Counted from the first letter of the stretch, positions 1-8,474 are shown. The stretch: 64,000 nucleotides of DNA from Streptomyces sp. SCUT-3 (GCF_014083985.1 NZ_CP046907.1:5652501-5716500), one strand, 5' to 3'. Made by a program: numbers and translations. Notes: generated by a model from the sequence alone, not told the origin.

Positions 1-1854
1 CCCGGTGAGCAGGTCGTGGCCGTAGGTCTCGCAGGTGTCGGGGCGGGTGGGGAACTCCGCGTCCGCGTAGAGGCGTTCGGTGCCGCTCGGGGCGTCCGCG
101 CCGGCCGGCCACTGGATGCCGCTGCCGCCGCGCAGCTTCTCGTACGACAGCCCGGTGTAGTCGACCGGCCGTCCGCGGGTGCACTCCTTCCACGCCTCGA
201 ACGCCCCTTGCGGGTCGGACCACTTGACCAGCGGGGCGCCGTCCTTGTCCCGGAAGTCCATCCGCCGGGCGTAGCCCAGCCAGATGTCCAGGTCGCTGCG
301 CGCCTCCCCGGGCGGGTCGACCGCCTTGTCCGACAGGTTCACGGTGCGGTCGACGTTGGTGAAGGTGCCCTGCTTCTCCCCCCACACGGCGGCGGGCAGG
401 ACGACGTCCGCGCAGCGGGCCGTCTCGGTGAGGAAGCCGTCCTGCACGACGGTGAAGAGGGAGTCCTTGCCGAGGATCTCCCGGATGCGGTGCAGCTCCG
501 GCAGGGAGACGGCCGGGTTGGTGCCGGAGATCCACAGGAACCTGATCGAGCCCTGCTCGCAGTACCGCCAGATCTGCATCGCGTGCGTCGGCGGCGCCCA
601 GTGCGGGACGACCACCGGGTCCACGTTCCACAGGTCGGCCAGTTGCCGCACGTGCTCGGGGTTCTCCCAGTTGCGGAAGCCCGGCAGGTCGCCGTCGGCG
701 CCGCACTCGCGGGTGTTCTGCGCCGTGGGCTGCCCGTTCACCTGCAGGACCCCGCAGCCGGGGCGCCCGATCAGGCCGCGCAGCAGGTGCAGGTTGTTCA
801 CCGAGCAGGAGGCGGCGGTGGCCTGGTGGGACTGGTAGAAGCCCTGCAGGACGGTGGACAGCACCCGCTCGGAGGTGCCGAAGACCTCCGCCGCGCGGCG
901 GACGTCCTCGGCCGGGACCCGGCAGATCCGGGCCACGTGCTCGGGCGAGTAGGGCTCGACGGTGGCCTCGAGCTCCTCGATGCCCAGGGTGTGCCGCGCC
1001 ACGTACTCCTCGTCCGTCCAGCCGTTGCGGAGGACCTCGCGGACCAGGCCGTTCATCAGGGCCTGGTTGGTGCCCGGCAGCGGCGCCAGGCGCACGCCGC
1101 CGGTCTCCCGGGCCGCCCCGGCGACCTTGGTGGTGCGGGGGTCGACCGCGACGATCCTCGGCGGGTTCGGGCCGTGGATCCGGTCCAGGATCCGCGCCCA
1201 CAGCACGGTCTGGGTCTCGGCCATGTTGTGCCCGAACAGGAAGACGGCGTCGGTGGCCTCGATGTCGCCGTAGCTGCCCGGCTGCCCGTCGGAGCCGAAA
1301 CTCTCCTTCAGCGCGGCCGCGGCGGTCGCGGTGCACAGCCGGGTGTTCCCGTCCATGTGGGGGGTGCCCAGTCCGGCCTTCCCGATCACCGCGAGGGTGT
1401 AGTACTCCTCCAGGAACAGCTGGCCGGACGTGTAGAAGCCGTGGCTGAGCGCGCCGGCGTCGGTGGCCAGCAACTGCCGGGACCGCTCTGCGATCCGGCC
1501 CATCGCGGTGTCCCAGTCGCTCTCCACCAGGTTCCCGGAGGCGTCGCGGACCAGCGGGCGGGTGAGCCGGTCGGTGCGGTTCCACTGCCAGGAGCCGTAC
1601 AGCCCCTTCGGTCCCAGCCGGCCGTGGTTGACCGCGTCGGCCGCCCTGCCGCGGACCCCGACCATGCGGCCGTCCTTGACCGCGATGTCGCAGCCGCAGC
1701 CGTTGCTGCACAGCACGCACGCCGACTGCACCCACCGGTCCACGTCCTCCTCGGCCACCGAGGGGTCCAGGTGGCTGTCGACCCGCACCGGCCACGGGGT
1801 GTCCCTGGCGTGCGGGGTCCGGGTGCCCCGGATGTCCGCGCTCCGGTCGCCCAC
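1..1854 (-). CDS. Molybdopterin oxidoreductase, nitrate reductase/formate dehydrogenase type (3' end outside window)
   Basis: This is the first 618 codons of a catalytic subunit that would carry a bis-MGD molybdenum cofactor and an Fe-S cluster. The GTG start at 1854 follows the ribosome site GGAAGGGA. An N-terminal cysteine cluster CVLCSNGCGC lies at residues 46-55, followed by GRLGPKG near residue 80, then a long molybdopterin-binding region with motifs such as FGHNMAETQ and WISGTNPA. In classical NasA/FdhF proteins the GRLxxKG motif carries the fourth cluster cysteine; here it is glycine, and an extra cysteine sits at residue 55. Substrate cannot be read from the sequence; assimilatory nitrate reductase-like or formate dehydrogenase-like are the main options. 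The C-terminus lies beyond the window edge. A short repeat-rich spacer separates it from the next gene on the same strand. Confidence 0.9.
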   Translation of the reverse strand, partial: MGDRSADIRGTRTPHARDTPWPVRVDSHLDPSVAEEDVDRWVQSACVLCSNGCGCDIAVKDGRMVGVRGRAADAVNHGRLGPKGLYGSWQWNRTDRLTRPLVRDASGNLVESDWDTAMGRIAERSRQLLATDAGALSHGFYTSGQLFLEEYYTLAVIGKAGLGTPHMDGNTRLCTATAAAALKESFGSDGQPGSYGDIEATDAVFLFGHNMAETQTVLWARILDRIHGPNPPRIVAVDPRTTKVAGAARETGGVRLAPLPGTNQALMNGLVREVLRNGWTDEEYVARHTLGIEELEATVEPYSPEHVARICRVPAEDVRRAAEVFGTSERVLSTVLQGFYQSHQATAASCSVNNLHLLRGLIGRPGCGVLQVNGQPTAQNTRECGADGDLPGFRNWENPEHVRQLADLWNVDPVVVPHWAPPTHAMQIWRYCEQGSIRFLWISGTNPAVSLPELHRIREILGKDSLFTVVQDGFLTETARCADVVLPAAVWGEKQGTFTNVDRTVNLSDKAVDPPGEARSDLDIWLGYARRMDFRDKDGAPLVKWSDPQGAFEAWKECTRGRPVDYTGLSYEKLRGGSGIQWPAGADAPSGTERLYADAEFPTRPDTCETYGHDLLTG

Positions 1855-1862
1855 GGTTCGTC

Positions 1863-1945
1863 CCTTCCGGCTCCGCGCCTGTCCCGTCCGGCTCCGCGCC
1901 CGCCCGTTCCGGCTACGCGCCCGTCCGGCGCCGCGCGCTGGGGGC
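1863..1945. repeat. Imperfect tandem repeat, about 20-bp period
   Basis: About four degenerate copies of a unit like TCCGGCTCCGCGCC follow one another just upstream of the molybdopterin oxidoreductase start. They lie in the spacer to the next gene. No function is evident. Confidence 0.6.
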
Positions 1946-2025
1946 GCATACCCGGGGGACGCCGCCCCAACCGGTGGTGCGGGGCGCCCCGCGCGGGGGC
2001 GCCCCGGGGCCGCGGTCCCGGACGG

Positions 2026-3093
2026 TCAGCGCAGGTTGAGGAGCACGCCGTTGACGATGGCCGCCTTCACCCACCGGGCGGGCGCCCCGGTGAGCACCGC
2101 CGGCCGCATCGAGTCGTCGGCGCGGACCGTCTGGACCAGCCCGTCCCGGCGGCCCAGGCTCAGGCACTGCAGCACGTACCGGAACCGGAACGGCCCGGCC
2201 GCCCTGCCGCCGAGCACGTTGCCCACGTGGACGCCCATCGGCTGGGCGGTCGCGCACCCCGCCCGCAGCCTGCCGACGCCCGGCACGGTGACCGCCGCCG
2301 CGTCACCGACGACGTACACCCCGGGGTGGGAGACCGAGCGCAGGTGCCCGTCCACGACGGCCCGCCCGTCCGGGGCCACCTCCAGGCCCGCCTCGGCGGC
2401 CAGGGGGTGCGGTTCCAGCGACGCGGCCCAGACGACCACGTCGGCACCGACCGGCCCGCGCGAGGTGTGCAGCCCGTCCGCGTCCACCGCGGTGACCTCG
2501 GCGTGCTCCTCCACCCGGACGCCGAGCCGCTCCAGCACCCGCAGCACGTGGGCCCGCCCCCGCTCCGACAGCCAACCGCCGGCCTCCCCGGCCGTGACCA
2601 GCCGCACCCGCCACTGCGGGTGCGCCTCGGCCAGCTCCGCCGCCAGTTCGATCCCGGTCGCGCCGCCGCCCACCACCGCCACCGTGCCCGGACGCTCCGC
2701 GCCGCCGATCCGCCGGGCCAGCTCGTCCGCCCTCTCGGCCGGATAGGTGTGCTCGGCCGCGCCGGGCACACCGTGCCAGGCCGTGCGGCTGCCCAGGGCG
2801 TACACCAGGGTGTCGTAGCCGACGGCCGGGCCCTCCTCCACGGTGACCTTGCCGCCTGCCGGGTCCAGCCCGGTGACACGGGCCCGAAGGTGCGTCACGT
2901 CGCGTCCCCGCAGCAGGTGTGCGATCGCCGGCCGGCGCCCGGGGAGGCCCGCCGCTGTCTCGTGGCTGCGGACCCGGTGCAGGAAGTGCGACTCCGGCGC
3001 GATCAGGGTCACCCGGTGGCGCCGGCCGGCCCGGGTGGCCGCGGCCAGGCCCGCGTATCCCGCGCCGACCACCACGATGTGCTGTCCGTCCAT
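2026..3093 (-). CDS. NAD(P)/FAD-dependent oxidoreductase (NDH-2-like)
   Basis: A 355-residue flavoprotein of the pyridine-nucleotide disulfide oxidoreductase fold without a redox-active CxxC pair. An FAD-binding Rossmann motif VVVGAGYAG is at residues 7-15. A second nucleotide-binding motif VVGGGATGIELA lies near the middle, and the FAD-closing motif VYVVGDAA is near residue 280. The fold fits type II NADH dehydrogenase-like or related quinone/flavin reductases; the electron acceptor is unknown. The ATG at 3093 follows GGAGGAGAAC. It lies directly downstream of an ECF41 sigma factor gene on the same strand. Oxidoreductases are common neighbours and targets of ECF41 factors, and an ECF41-type promoter sits 40-67 bases upstream of this start. 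It is therefore the likely direct target of that sigma factor. Confidence 0.9.
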   Translation of the reverse strand: MDGQHIVVVGAGYAGLAAATRAGRRHRVTLIAPESHFLHRVRSHETAAGLPGRRPAIAHLLRGRDVTHLRARVTGLDPAGGKVTVEEGPAVGYDTLVYALGSRTAWHGVPGAAEHTYPAERADELARRIGGAERPGTVAVVGGGATGIELAAELAEAHPQWRVRLVTAGEAGGWLSERGRAHVLRVLERLGVRVEEHAEVTAVDADGLHTSRGPVGADVVVWAASLEPHPLAAEAGLEVAPDGRAVVDGHLRSVSHPGVYVVGDAAAVTVPGVGRLRAGCATAQPMGVHVGNVLGGRAAGPFRFRYVLQCLSLGRRDGLVQTVRADDSMRPAVLTGAPARWVKAAIVNGVLLNLR

Positions 3094-3133
3094 GTCGTTC
3101 TCCTCCGAGGCCGTCTCCGTGCTTCGAGAAGAG

Positions 3134-3160
3134 GACGGAACAGGCGGAGGCGGTGTGACG
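3134..3160 (-). promoter_or_regulatory. Candidate ECF41 promoter (CGTCACA-N16-CGTC)
   Basis: On the minus strand CGTCACA (3160-3154) is followed by 16 bases and CGTC (3137-3134). The described ECF41 signature is TGTCACA-N16-CGTC, so only the first base differs. It lies between the ECF41 sigma gene and the flavin oxidoreductase gene and points at the latter. Confidence 0.7.
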
Positions 3161-3170
3161 GTGACGGTCG

Positions 3171-4142
3171 TCACGCCAGGTGGGTGAGCTTCTCCGGGTT
3201 GACCACCGCGTCCACCCGGGTGATCCGGCCGTCCGCGACGGTGAAGGCGATCACGCCGCCGATCCGGCCCGGGGCGGAGTACCAGACCAGCCCCGGTTCG
3301 CCGTTGACCCGGGCCGGCACCACCACGGCCTCCACCGCAACGCCCGCCGCGGGGCCCGCCGCGGGGCCCGTCGCGGGGCCGGTCGCGGTGCCGGTCCGCC
3401 CGGCCACCAGCCGGGCGACCAGGCCGGCCACCAGCCGGGCGACCTTCTCCGCCCCGAGGACCGGCCGCGCGGCGGCGGAGACCACGCCCCCGCCGTCGGC
3501 GTGCCAGACCACGTCCGGGGCGAGCACCGCGAGCAGGCCCCGGACGTCGCCCCCGGCGGCGGCAGCGGTGAAGGCCCGGACCGCCCTGCGGTGCTCGGCC
3601 GGGTCGACCGCGCCCCGGTGCCCGCCGTCGCGGACCTTGCGGCGGGCGCGCGAGGCCAGTTGGCGGGTGGCCTCGGGGGTGCGGTCCAGGACGGCCGCGA
3701 CCTCGGGGAAGCCGACCGAGAACAGGTCGTGCAGGACGAAGGCGACGCGCTCGGCGGGGGTGAGCTGCTCCATCACCGCCAGCAGCGCCAGCGACACCGA
3801 CTCGCCGAGCTCGGCCCGCTCGTCCGGGGAGTCCGCGCGGTCCGCGTCGGCCACCAGCGGCTCGGGCAGCCACTCGCCGTGGTAGGACTCCCGGCGCACA
3901 CGGGCCGACCCCAGCAGGTCGTACGCCAGACGGGTGACGACGGTGGTCAGGTAGGCGCGGACGTCCTCCACCCGGGTGCGGTCGGCCGCCTGCCAGCGCA
4001 GCCACGCCTCCTGCAGCACGTCCTCGGCGTCGGCGACCGAGCCGAGCAGCCGGTAGGCGACCGCGCCCAGACGGCGCCGCTGGGCCTCGAACGCCTCCAC
4101 GGGGTCCTGGACGGCTGCGGAGGCCATGGGCGCGTCGGTCAC
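3171..4142 (-). CDS. ECF41-group RNA polymerase sigma factor with SnoaL-like C-terminal domain
   Basis: A 323-residue extracytoplasmic-function sigma factor. Region 2 (GSVADAEDVLQEAWLRW, residues 34-50) and region 4 (LTPAERVAFVLHDLFSVG, then RTPEATRQLASRARRKV) are clear. The linker carries WLPEP at about 91-95, and the C-terminal SnoaL-like extension carries DGGGVVSAA and NPEKL; these are hallmark motifs of group ECF41, where the extension itself controls sigma activity instead of a separate anti-sigma factor. The extension contains an unusual low-complexity insert of GPATGPAAGPAAG type and a duplicated ARLVAG. A GTG at 4142 may be leaderless, since TACCGT lies just upstream; ATG at 4127 is the alternative. 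The oxidoreductase gene downstream is the presumed target. Confidence 0.93.
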   Translation of the reverse strand: MTDAPMASAAVQDPVEAFEAQRRRLGAVAYRLLGSVADAEDVLQEAWLRWQAADRTRVEDVRAYLTTVVTRLAYDLLGSARVRRESYHGEWLPEPLVADADRADSPDERAELGESVSLALLAVMEQLTPAERVAFVLHDLFSVGFPEVAAVLDRTPEATRQLASRARRKVRDGGHRGAVDPAEHRRAVRAFTAAAAGGDVRGLLAVLAPDVVWHADGGGVVSAAARPVLGAEKVARLVAGLVARLVAGRTGTATGPATGPAAGPAAGVAVEAVVVPARVNGEPGLVWYSAPGRIGGVIAFTVADGRITRVDAVVNPEKLTHLA

Positions 4143-4270
4143 CGGAACACGGTAGCGCGGCAGCCCGCCGCACCCGCCCCCGGGAGCGGACGCGCCGTGC
4201 CGCGTACGTGTGACGTTCCGGCGGGCGGTTCCGCTGGAACGAGAGGGGGCGCGGGACGGGCGGCCCTCCC

Positions 4271-4729
4271 GTGGAACGGAAGGTGGGGACCTTGGGCGAG
4301 GACGGCAGGCGGAGGCCGCGCGCGGAGGAGATGCGCCGTCAGGCGGCCGGTTTCGTCGCGCGGGTGACCGCCGGGAACCGGCTGCCGCTGGACTACTCCG
4401 TGGACAGCCTGCGGCTCGTGGACTCCGTCGTCGACGGCCTGCGCAGGGGCGGGGCCGGGCGCGACGAGGCGGCACCGACGCTGTTCCGGCTGGGCGCCTA
4501 CGTCGGGGAGGTCCTGGTGCGCCGCGCGGGAGCGGTGTGGGTGGACCTCGACGAGGAGCAGCGCCTGCTCTTCGGCCAGCCGGTGGGCGTGCGGATGCCG
4601 GACGGACGGGTGTGGAACCCGCTGGGCAAGGTGGTCAACCGGTTTGAGCGCGGCGAGGAGGAGTCGCTGCGGACCTTCTACCTCACGCTCCACGGACGCG
4701 CCCGCAGAACAATGCAGGAGGTCTCCTGA
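4271..4729 (+). CDS. Uncharacterised protein, paralogue of the 12041-12460 gene
   Basis: A 152-residue soluble protein of unknown function. It has a clear paralogue in this window (12041-12460). Shared blocks are LDYSV-SL, FGAY/LGAY-GEVLVR-AGAVWV, LFGQ and [20 protein letters not shown]. The conserved Asp/Trp-rich core suggests a small globular domain, but I do not recognise a named family. The start is uncertain: GTG at 4271 has no good ribosome site, while TTG at 4292 follows GGTGGGGACC. It runs divergently from the ECF41 gene and is followed by an IS5 remnant. Confidence 0.75.
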   Translation: MERKVGTLGEDGRRRPRAEEMRRQAAGFVARVTAGNRLPLDYSVDSLRLVDSVVDGLRRGGAGRDEAAPTLFRLGAYVGEVLVRRAGAVWVDLDEEQRLLFGQPVGVRMPDGRVWNPLGKVVNRFERGEEESLRTFYLTLHGRARRTMQEVS

Positions 4730-4828
4730 GCAGTGGGGGAGCGCGCCCCCTGCGGCCGCCCCCGGCGTGCGTTCCGGCCCCGCCCTTCCGGCCCCGCCCT
4801 TCCGGCACTGCCGCAGTAACCGATCGTT

Positions 4829-5300
4829 TCAGAATGACGTTCGGAGTCGGCGCAAGCAGATGACGCCGCAGGCGAGTTGCAGCAGGCCGAAATGGAGGTC
4901 GGCGCGTATCTCGTAGCGGGTCCGCAGTCCTTTGAACTGGTGGAGCCGGGCAAAGGTGCGCTCGATCATCCGGCGGGCCCTTCCCGGGCCGGACCCGCGG
5001 CCGCCCGGGACCGGTCCGGGACACCCGGACCGCCTCCGTCACGGCGGTGAACCGGGTGCAGTCGCTGGTGCTGCCGCCCGTGACGACGAACGCGGGCGGA
5101 CAGCCCCGGCCGTCGCAGGCCAGGTGGATCTGCTGTTCGGACCGCCCCCGGAGCGGCCGAGGACCGGGTTGCGGAGCTTCCTTGTCCGGGTCCCGGCCGC
5201 ATGCTGGTGAGCGCGGACGATCGTGGAGTCGACCGCCACCGGCCACTCGATGTCGCCCGCCGCATCCGCTCCTCGGCCGACAGCGGATGCGCCTTCTGCC
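4829..5300 (-). pseudogene. IS5-family transposase remnant
   Basis: Minus-strand fragments of a DDE transposase. An upstream block contains VDSTIVRAHQHAAGTR, with the first catalytic-region Asp. A shifted block contains SEQQIHLACDGRGCPPAFV, and the C-terminal block contains MIERTFARLHQFKGLRTRYE and ends in LRRLRTSF and a stop at 4829. The reading frame changes at least twice. The stretch between GPGRPRVRPGKG and MIERTF is joined directly, so the middle of the catalytic domain is deleted, and the N-terminal third is also missing. No intact terminal inverted repeats were found. It is a dead relic and marks an old insertion between the uncharacterised gene and the lipoprotein gene. Confidence 0.85.
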
Positions 5301-5395
5301 CGTGCGGCCGACTCTCTATGATGATCGCCGCCTAGGAGCGCGGGAAATCACGCGGATCGTTGACGGCAACAGGCTCGGGGGGAGTCGACAGGACC

Positions 5396-6718
5396 ATGCA
5401 GGACAACGAGGTGCCGTCCGGTGGACGGACTCGGCGGCGCACCCTGGCCACGACGGGCATGGCCCTCGTCGCCCTCTGCTCGCTCGCCACCGGATGTGGA
5501 TCCTGGAATGAGACCATGGGCGTCGTCTGGGACACCCCCGCGGACCGCAAGGCCGAGCCGCGCGGGACGGGGGCCTGGCTGTCCGGCGACACGCTGGTCC
5601 GCAGCCGCTTCGACGCGGTGACCGGGTTCGATGCCGCCACCGGCGGGCGGAGCTGGGAGTACGTGCCGCCCGGCCGCTCGGTGGTCTGCCACGCCACGGC
5701 CGACACCGTCCGCTCGGTCCTGGTCCTCGTCCACGACGGGGACGGCGCCTCCTCCCCGGCCAAGGACACGTCCTGCACCACCGCCGTCGGCATCGACATG
5801 AAGGACGGCCGCGAGCTCTGGCGGGCCCCGCTCAGCGAGCCCGAGCCGCCCCGCTTCCAGGACTCCTCGGTGTCCGCCGGCGGTGGCGTCGCCGTGCTCC
5901 TCCAGAAGGACGAGCTGCGCGCCGTGGACGTGCGCACCGGAACGCGCCGCTGGAAGGCGGCCCTGCCGAAGGACTGCGTCCCGGGCCGGACTGCGGCGGG
6001 CGAACGACAGGTCGCCGCCCTCCTCGCCTGCGGCGGCGAGGACAACCCCTGGGAGGAGAAGATCGCGGAGGACGCCGAACTGCACACCGCCGCTTTCGAT
6101 CCGGCCACCGGGGCGCTCAAGTGGTCCGCCCCGCTCGGGGGCCGACACGCCATCGGCTACAACGCCTCCGCGGCCTTCGTGTCGGCCGATCCGGTGGTCG
6201 TGGCTGCCTCGGAAACAGGGGACTCCGACCAGGGGGCTTACTACTCCTTCGGCAGGGACGGCCGCCCGAACCCTCCGGTCGACTTCAGCGGCCCGTACGG
6301 CGAGATCAAGTTCCACAGCCGGCTCATGGCGGCAGCGGACGACCGTAGGCTCTACGTCATGTCCGAACCCCCGACGAAGAGGTCCCGTGACAGCCGCTAC
6401 CACTTGACCGCCTTCGACCTGGCCACCGGGGCCCCGGTCTGGGGCGGTACCCCCGACGACGACCGCCTCGACGGCGACAGCGGATACCGCCTCCTCCTCC
6501 AGGACGGGAAGCTCACCGTCCTCACCTCGCACCGCCGCAACCCCTACCGCGTCCGTGTCCTCGACACCGCCACCGGTGCGCAGCGCGACATCCGTGACCT
6601 CCCGGATGACATTGGCTCCGTGGACAAGGTCTTCGCGTACCGGGGGCGGCTCGTCGTCGCCCGCTATGACGCCTATTCGACCGGGTCCAGGCCCTTCACG
6701 GCCTACGAACGTCGCTGA
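5396..6718 (+). CDS. Secreted lipoprotein with PQQ-like beta-propeller repeats
   Basis: A 440-residue predicted lipoprotein. The N-terminus has basic residues (GGRTRRRT), a hydrophobic segment and the lipobox LATGC near residue 30. The rest shows repeated blades such as FDAATGGRSWEY, VDVRTGTRRWKA, FDPATGALKWSA and FDLATGAPVWGG, the typical tryptophan-docking repeats of PQQ-like/BamB-type propellers. No quinoprotein catalytic residues are recognisable, so a binding or scaffolding role outside the membrane is more likely than enzymatic activity. ATG at 5396 follows GGGGGAG and CAGGA; an upstream in-frame TTG at 5360 is less likely. Nothing nearby indicates a partner. Confidence 0.85.
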   Translation: MQDNEVPSGGRTRRRTLATTGMALVALCSLATGCGSWNETMGVVWDTPADRKAEPRGTGAWLSGDTLVRSRFDAVTGFDAATGGRSWEYVPPGRSVVCHATADTVRSVLVLVHDGDGASSPAKDTSCTTAVGIDMKDGRELWRAPLSEPEPPRFQDSSVSAGGGVAVLLQKDELRAVDVRTGTRRWKAALPKDCVPGRTAAGERQVAALLACGGEDNPWEEKIAEDAELHTAAFDPATGALKWSAPLGGRHAIGYNASAAFVSADPVVVAASETGDSDQGAYYSFGRDGRPNPPVDFSGPYGEIKFHSRLMAAADDRRLYVMSEPPTKRSRDSRYHLTAFDLATGAPVWGGTPDDDRLDGDSGYRLLLQDGKLTVLTSHRRNPYRVRVLDTATGAQRDIRDLPDDIGSVDKVFAYRGRLVVARYDAYSTGSRPFTAYERR

Positions 6719-6964
6719 CGGACCGCCACGCAGCCGTCACCCACGCGTCACTCCTGATGCAGGCGTGGCATTCGAGGCCACGGCCCGGCTTGATCTTCAA
6801 CCTCTGGCCTCGAACGACGTGTCGTACTTGATCACTCACACGCCCTCAGGAAGCTTTCCGCCGCGGTGTTCTCCGAACAGGTGTGACATTTCCGCCGGTG
6901 CGCGCGCTGGTCTTCGCGGGGGCATGGGCACGGTGAACGGTGCCAGCGCTGCGAAGAGGAAAAC

Positions 6965-7591
6965 GTGGGCAAGGGTGAGGTCCGTCGCGTCGCGGAACCG
7001 TACGACACGGAGCTCGGCGCCGCCGTGGCACGGGCCCAGGAGGGGGACGAGGACGCCTTCGCCTTCGTGTACGACCTCGTGCAGCCGCGCCTCCTCGGTT
7101 ACCTGAGGGGAATGGTCGGGGACGAGGCCGACGACGTAGCCTCCGACGCCTGGCTGGAAATCGCCCGTGACATCGGACGCTTCCGCGGTGACGGCGCGGG
7201 GTTCCGCGGGTGGAGCGCGACAATCGCGCGCCACCGGGCGCTCGACCACCTGCGGCGGCAGAAGAGTCGGCCCCGCGCGACGCTCCTCGAACAGGACCTC
7301 CTGGAGACGCCCGGCAGGTCGGACACGGCGGGCGAGGCCCTGGAGTCCCTGTCGACCGGGCAGGCGCTGGCCCTGATCGCCACCCTGCCGCAGGACCAGG
7401 CGGAGGCGGTGCTGCTGCGCGTCGTCGTCGGGCTGGACGGGCCCGCGGCCGCGCGGGTCCTGGGCAAGCGGCCCGGAGCGGTGCGCACCGCGGCCCACCG
7501 CGGTCTCCGGCGGCTGGCGCAGCAGGTGGCCCCGCGGAGCACGGGCGCAGTGACGAATCCGGCCGCCCGCACGCTGGGAAGTGCGAGATGA
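6965..7591 (+). CDS. ECF-family RNA polymerase sigma factor
   Basis: A 208-residue sigma-70 family protein with only regions 2 and 4. Region 2 is DAFAFVYDLVQPRLLGYLRGMVG with FRGWSATIARHRALDHLRRQ (residues about 30-100). Region 4 is LALIATLPQDQAEAVLLRVV followed by a helix-turn-helix LGKRPGAVRTAAHRGLRRL. GTG at 6965 is preceded by GAAGAGGAAAAC. Its stop overlaps the ATG of the next gene (ATGA), so the two are translationally coupled. That neighbour has one membrane segment and is the presumed regulator. The class of the sigma factor and its promoters are not known from the sequence. Confidence 0.93.
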   Translation: MGKGEVRRVAEPYDTELGAAVARAQEGDEDAFAFVYDLVQPRLLGYLRGMVGDEADDVASDAWLEIARDIGRFRGDGAGFRGWSATIARHRALDHLRRQKSRPRATLLEQDLLETPGRSDTAGEALESLSTGQALALIATLPQDQAEAVLLRVVVGLDGPAAARVLGKRPGAVRTAAHRGLRRLAQQVAPRSTGAVTNPAARTLGSAR

Positions 7592-8382
7592 CCGAAAACC
7601 GACCCGTGGATGCCATGAACCCCAGCGCCGAGTCGTACTCGCCCGAGCTCGACGCGCTGCTCGCCGCCGCCGCCCGGCCGGCCCCCGAGGACCCCCGTGC
7701 CCGGGAGCGTGCGCTCACCGCGTTCCGGGCGGCCCGGGAAGAAGGAGCGTTCCGCTCACCCGCCCGCCCCGAGGACGACTGGAGACCCGGGGAGAAGCGC
7801 GGCAGACGCCCGTTCAAGGTGGTCCTCGGCGCGTTCACCGCGAGCGTGGCGCTGGGCGGTGCGGCCCTCGCGGCGGGCGTGGTCCCGGAGCCGTTCGGGC
7901 GGGGGGAGGACCCCGCCCCCGCGGTCGGCAGCGCCGCCGGACTGCCCTCCCCCGGCGCCGGAACCGGCCTGCCCCCGCGGGCCTCCTCCGCCGCCCCCTC
8001 CGGCGCGCCGGGGGCGGGGGAGAGCAGCCGCGCCCCGGACGGGCGGCCGCTGCAGGCCGAGGACCAGGAGGCCCGCTGCCGGGCGTACGAGTCGGTCGAG
8101 GGGCGGGGCAGGGCACTGGACTCCGCCGCCTGGCAGCAGCTCCAGCAGGCCGCGGGCGGGCCGGACGAGGTGGCCGAGTACTGCGGTGAACTGCTGCACG
8201 GGAGCGGGAGCGGAAGGGGGTCGGCGGCCGCGACCGCGGGCCCGGCGGTCCCGGAACCGCAGGAGACCGCGCAGCCCGGAGAACCGGTGCGCGACGACGG
8301 CCGGGACGGCGGCGGGGGGACCGGGGACAGTGCCGTGGACGGCGGCGGCCGGGAGTCCGCGGGCAGGAGCGGCGGGAGCTGA
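7588..8382 (+). CDS. Single-pass membrane protein, probable anti-sigma partner
   Basis: A 264-residue protein whose start overlaps the stop of the ECF sigma gene by four bases. The first about 70 residues are acidic and charged, facing the cytoplasm if this is an anti-sigma factor. A transmembrane segment (VVLGAFTASVALGGAALAAG) follows at about 75-95. The extracytoplasmic part is Pro/Gly/Ala-rich with a short ordered block (QAEDQEARCRAYESVEGRG and AEYCGELL) containing two cysteines, then a Gly/Asp-rich tail. The zinc-binding HxxxCxxC motif of ZAS anti-sigma factors is absent, so the role is inferred from position and topology only. Confidence 0.75.
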   Translation: MTENRPVDAMNPSAESYSPELDALLAAAARPAPEDPRARERALTAFRAAREEGAFRSPARPEDDWRPGEKRGRRPFKVVLGAFTASVALGGAALAAGVVPEPFGRGEDPAPAVGSAAGLPSPGAGTGLPPRASSAAPSGAPGAGESSRAPDGRPLQAEDQEARCRAYESVEGRGRALDSAAWQQLQQAAGGPDEVAEYCGELLHGSGSGRGSAAATAGPAVPEPQETAQPGEPVRDDGRDGGGGTGDSAVDGGGRESAGRSGGS

Positions 8383-8384
8383 GC

Positions 8385-8411
8385 CCGGCACGGCCCGGCG
8401 GCCCGTGCCGG
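8385..8411. terminator. Hairpin between convergent genes
   Basis: A 9-bp perfect stem (CCGGCACGG/CCGTGCCGG) lies directly after the putative anti-sigma gene, without a T-tract. It could serve both the plus-strand operon and the minus-strand psp genes. Confidence 0.5.
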
Positions 8412-8474
8412 CCGGGCCGCGTGCCGGCCGGCCGCACGTCGGCCGCAATCGGGCCGCGCGCCGGCGGGGGCCTC

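Noticed and set aside
16-3885. A 1289-codon plus-strand open frame across the first 3.9 kb
   Set aside because: It is antisense to three recognisable genes (molybdoenzyme, flavoenzyme, ECF41 sigma) and its product is Arg/Val/Gly-rich without motifs. It is a high-GC shadow frame.
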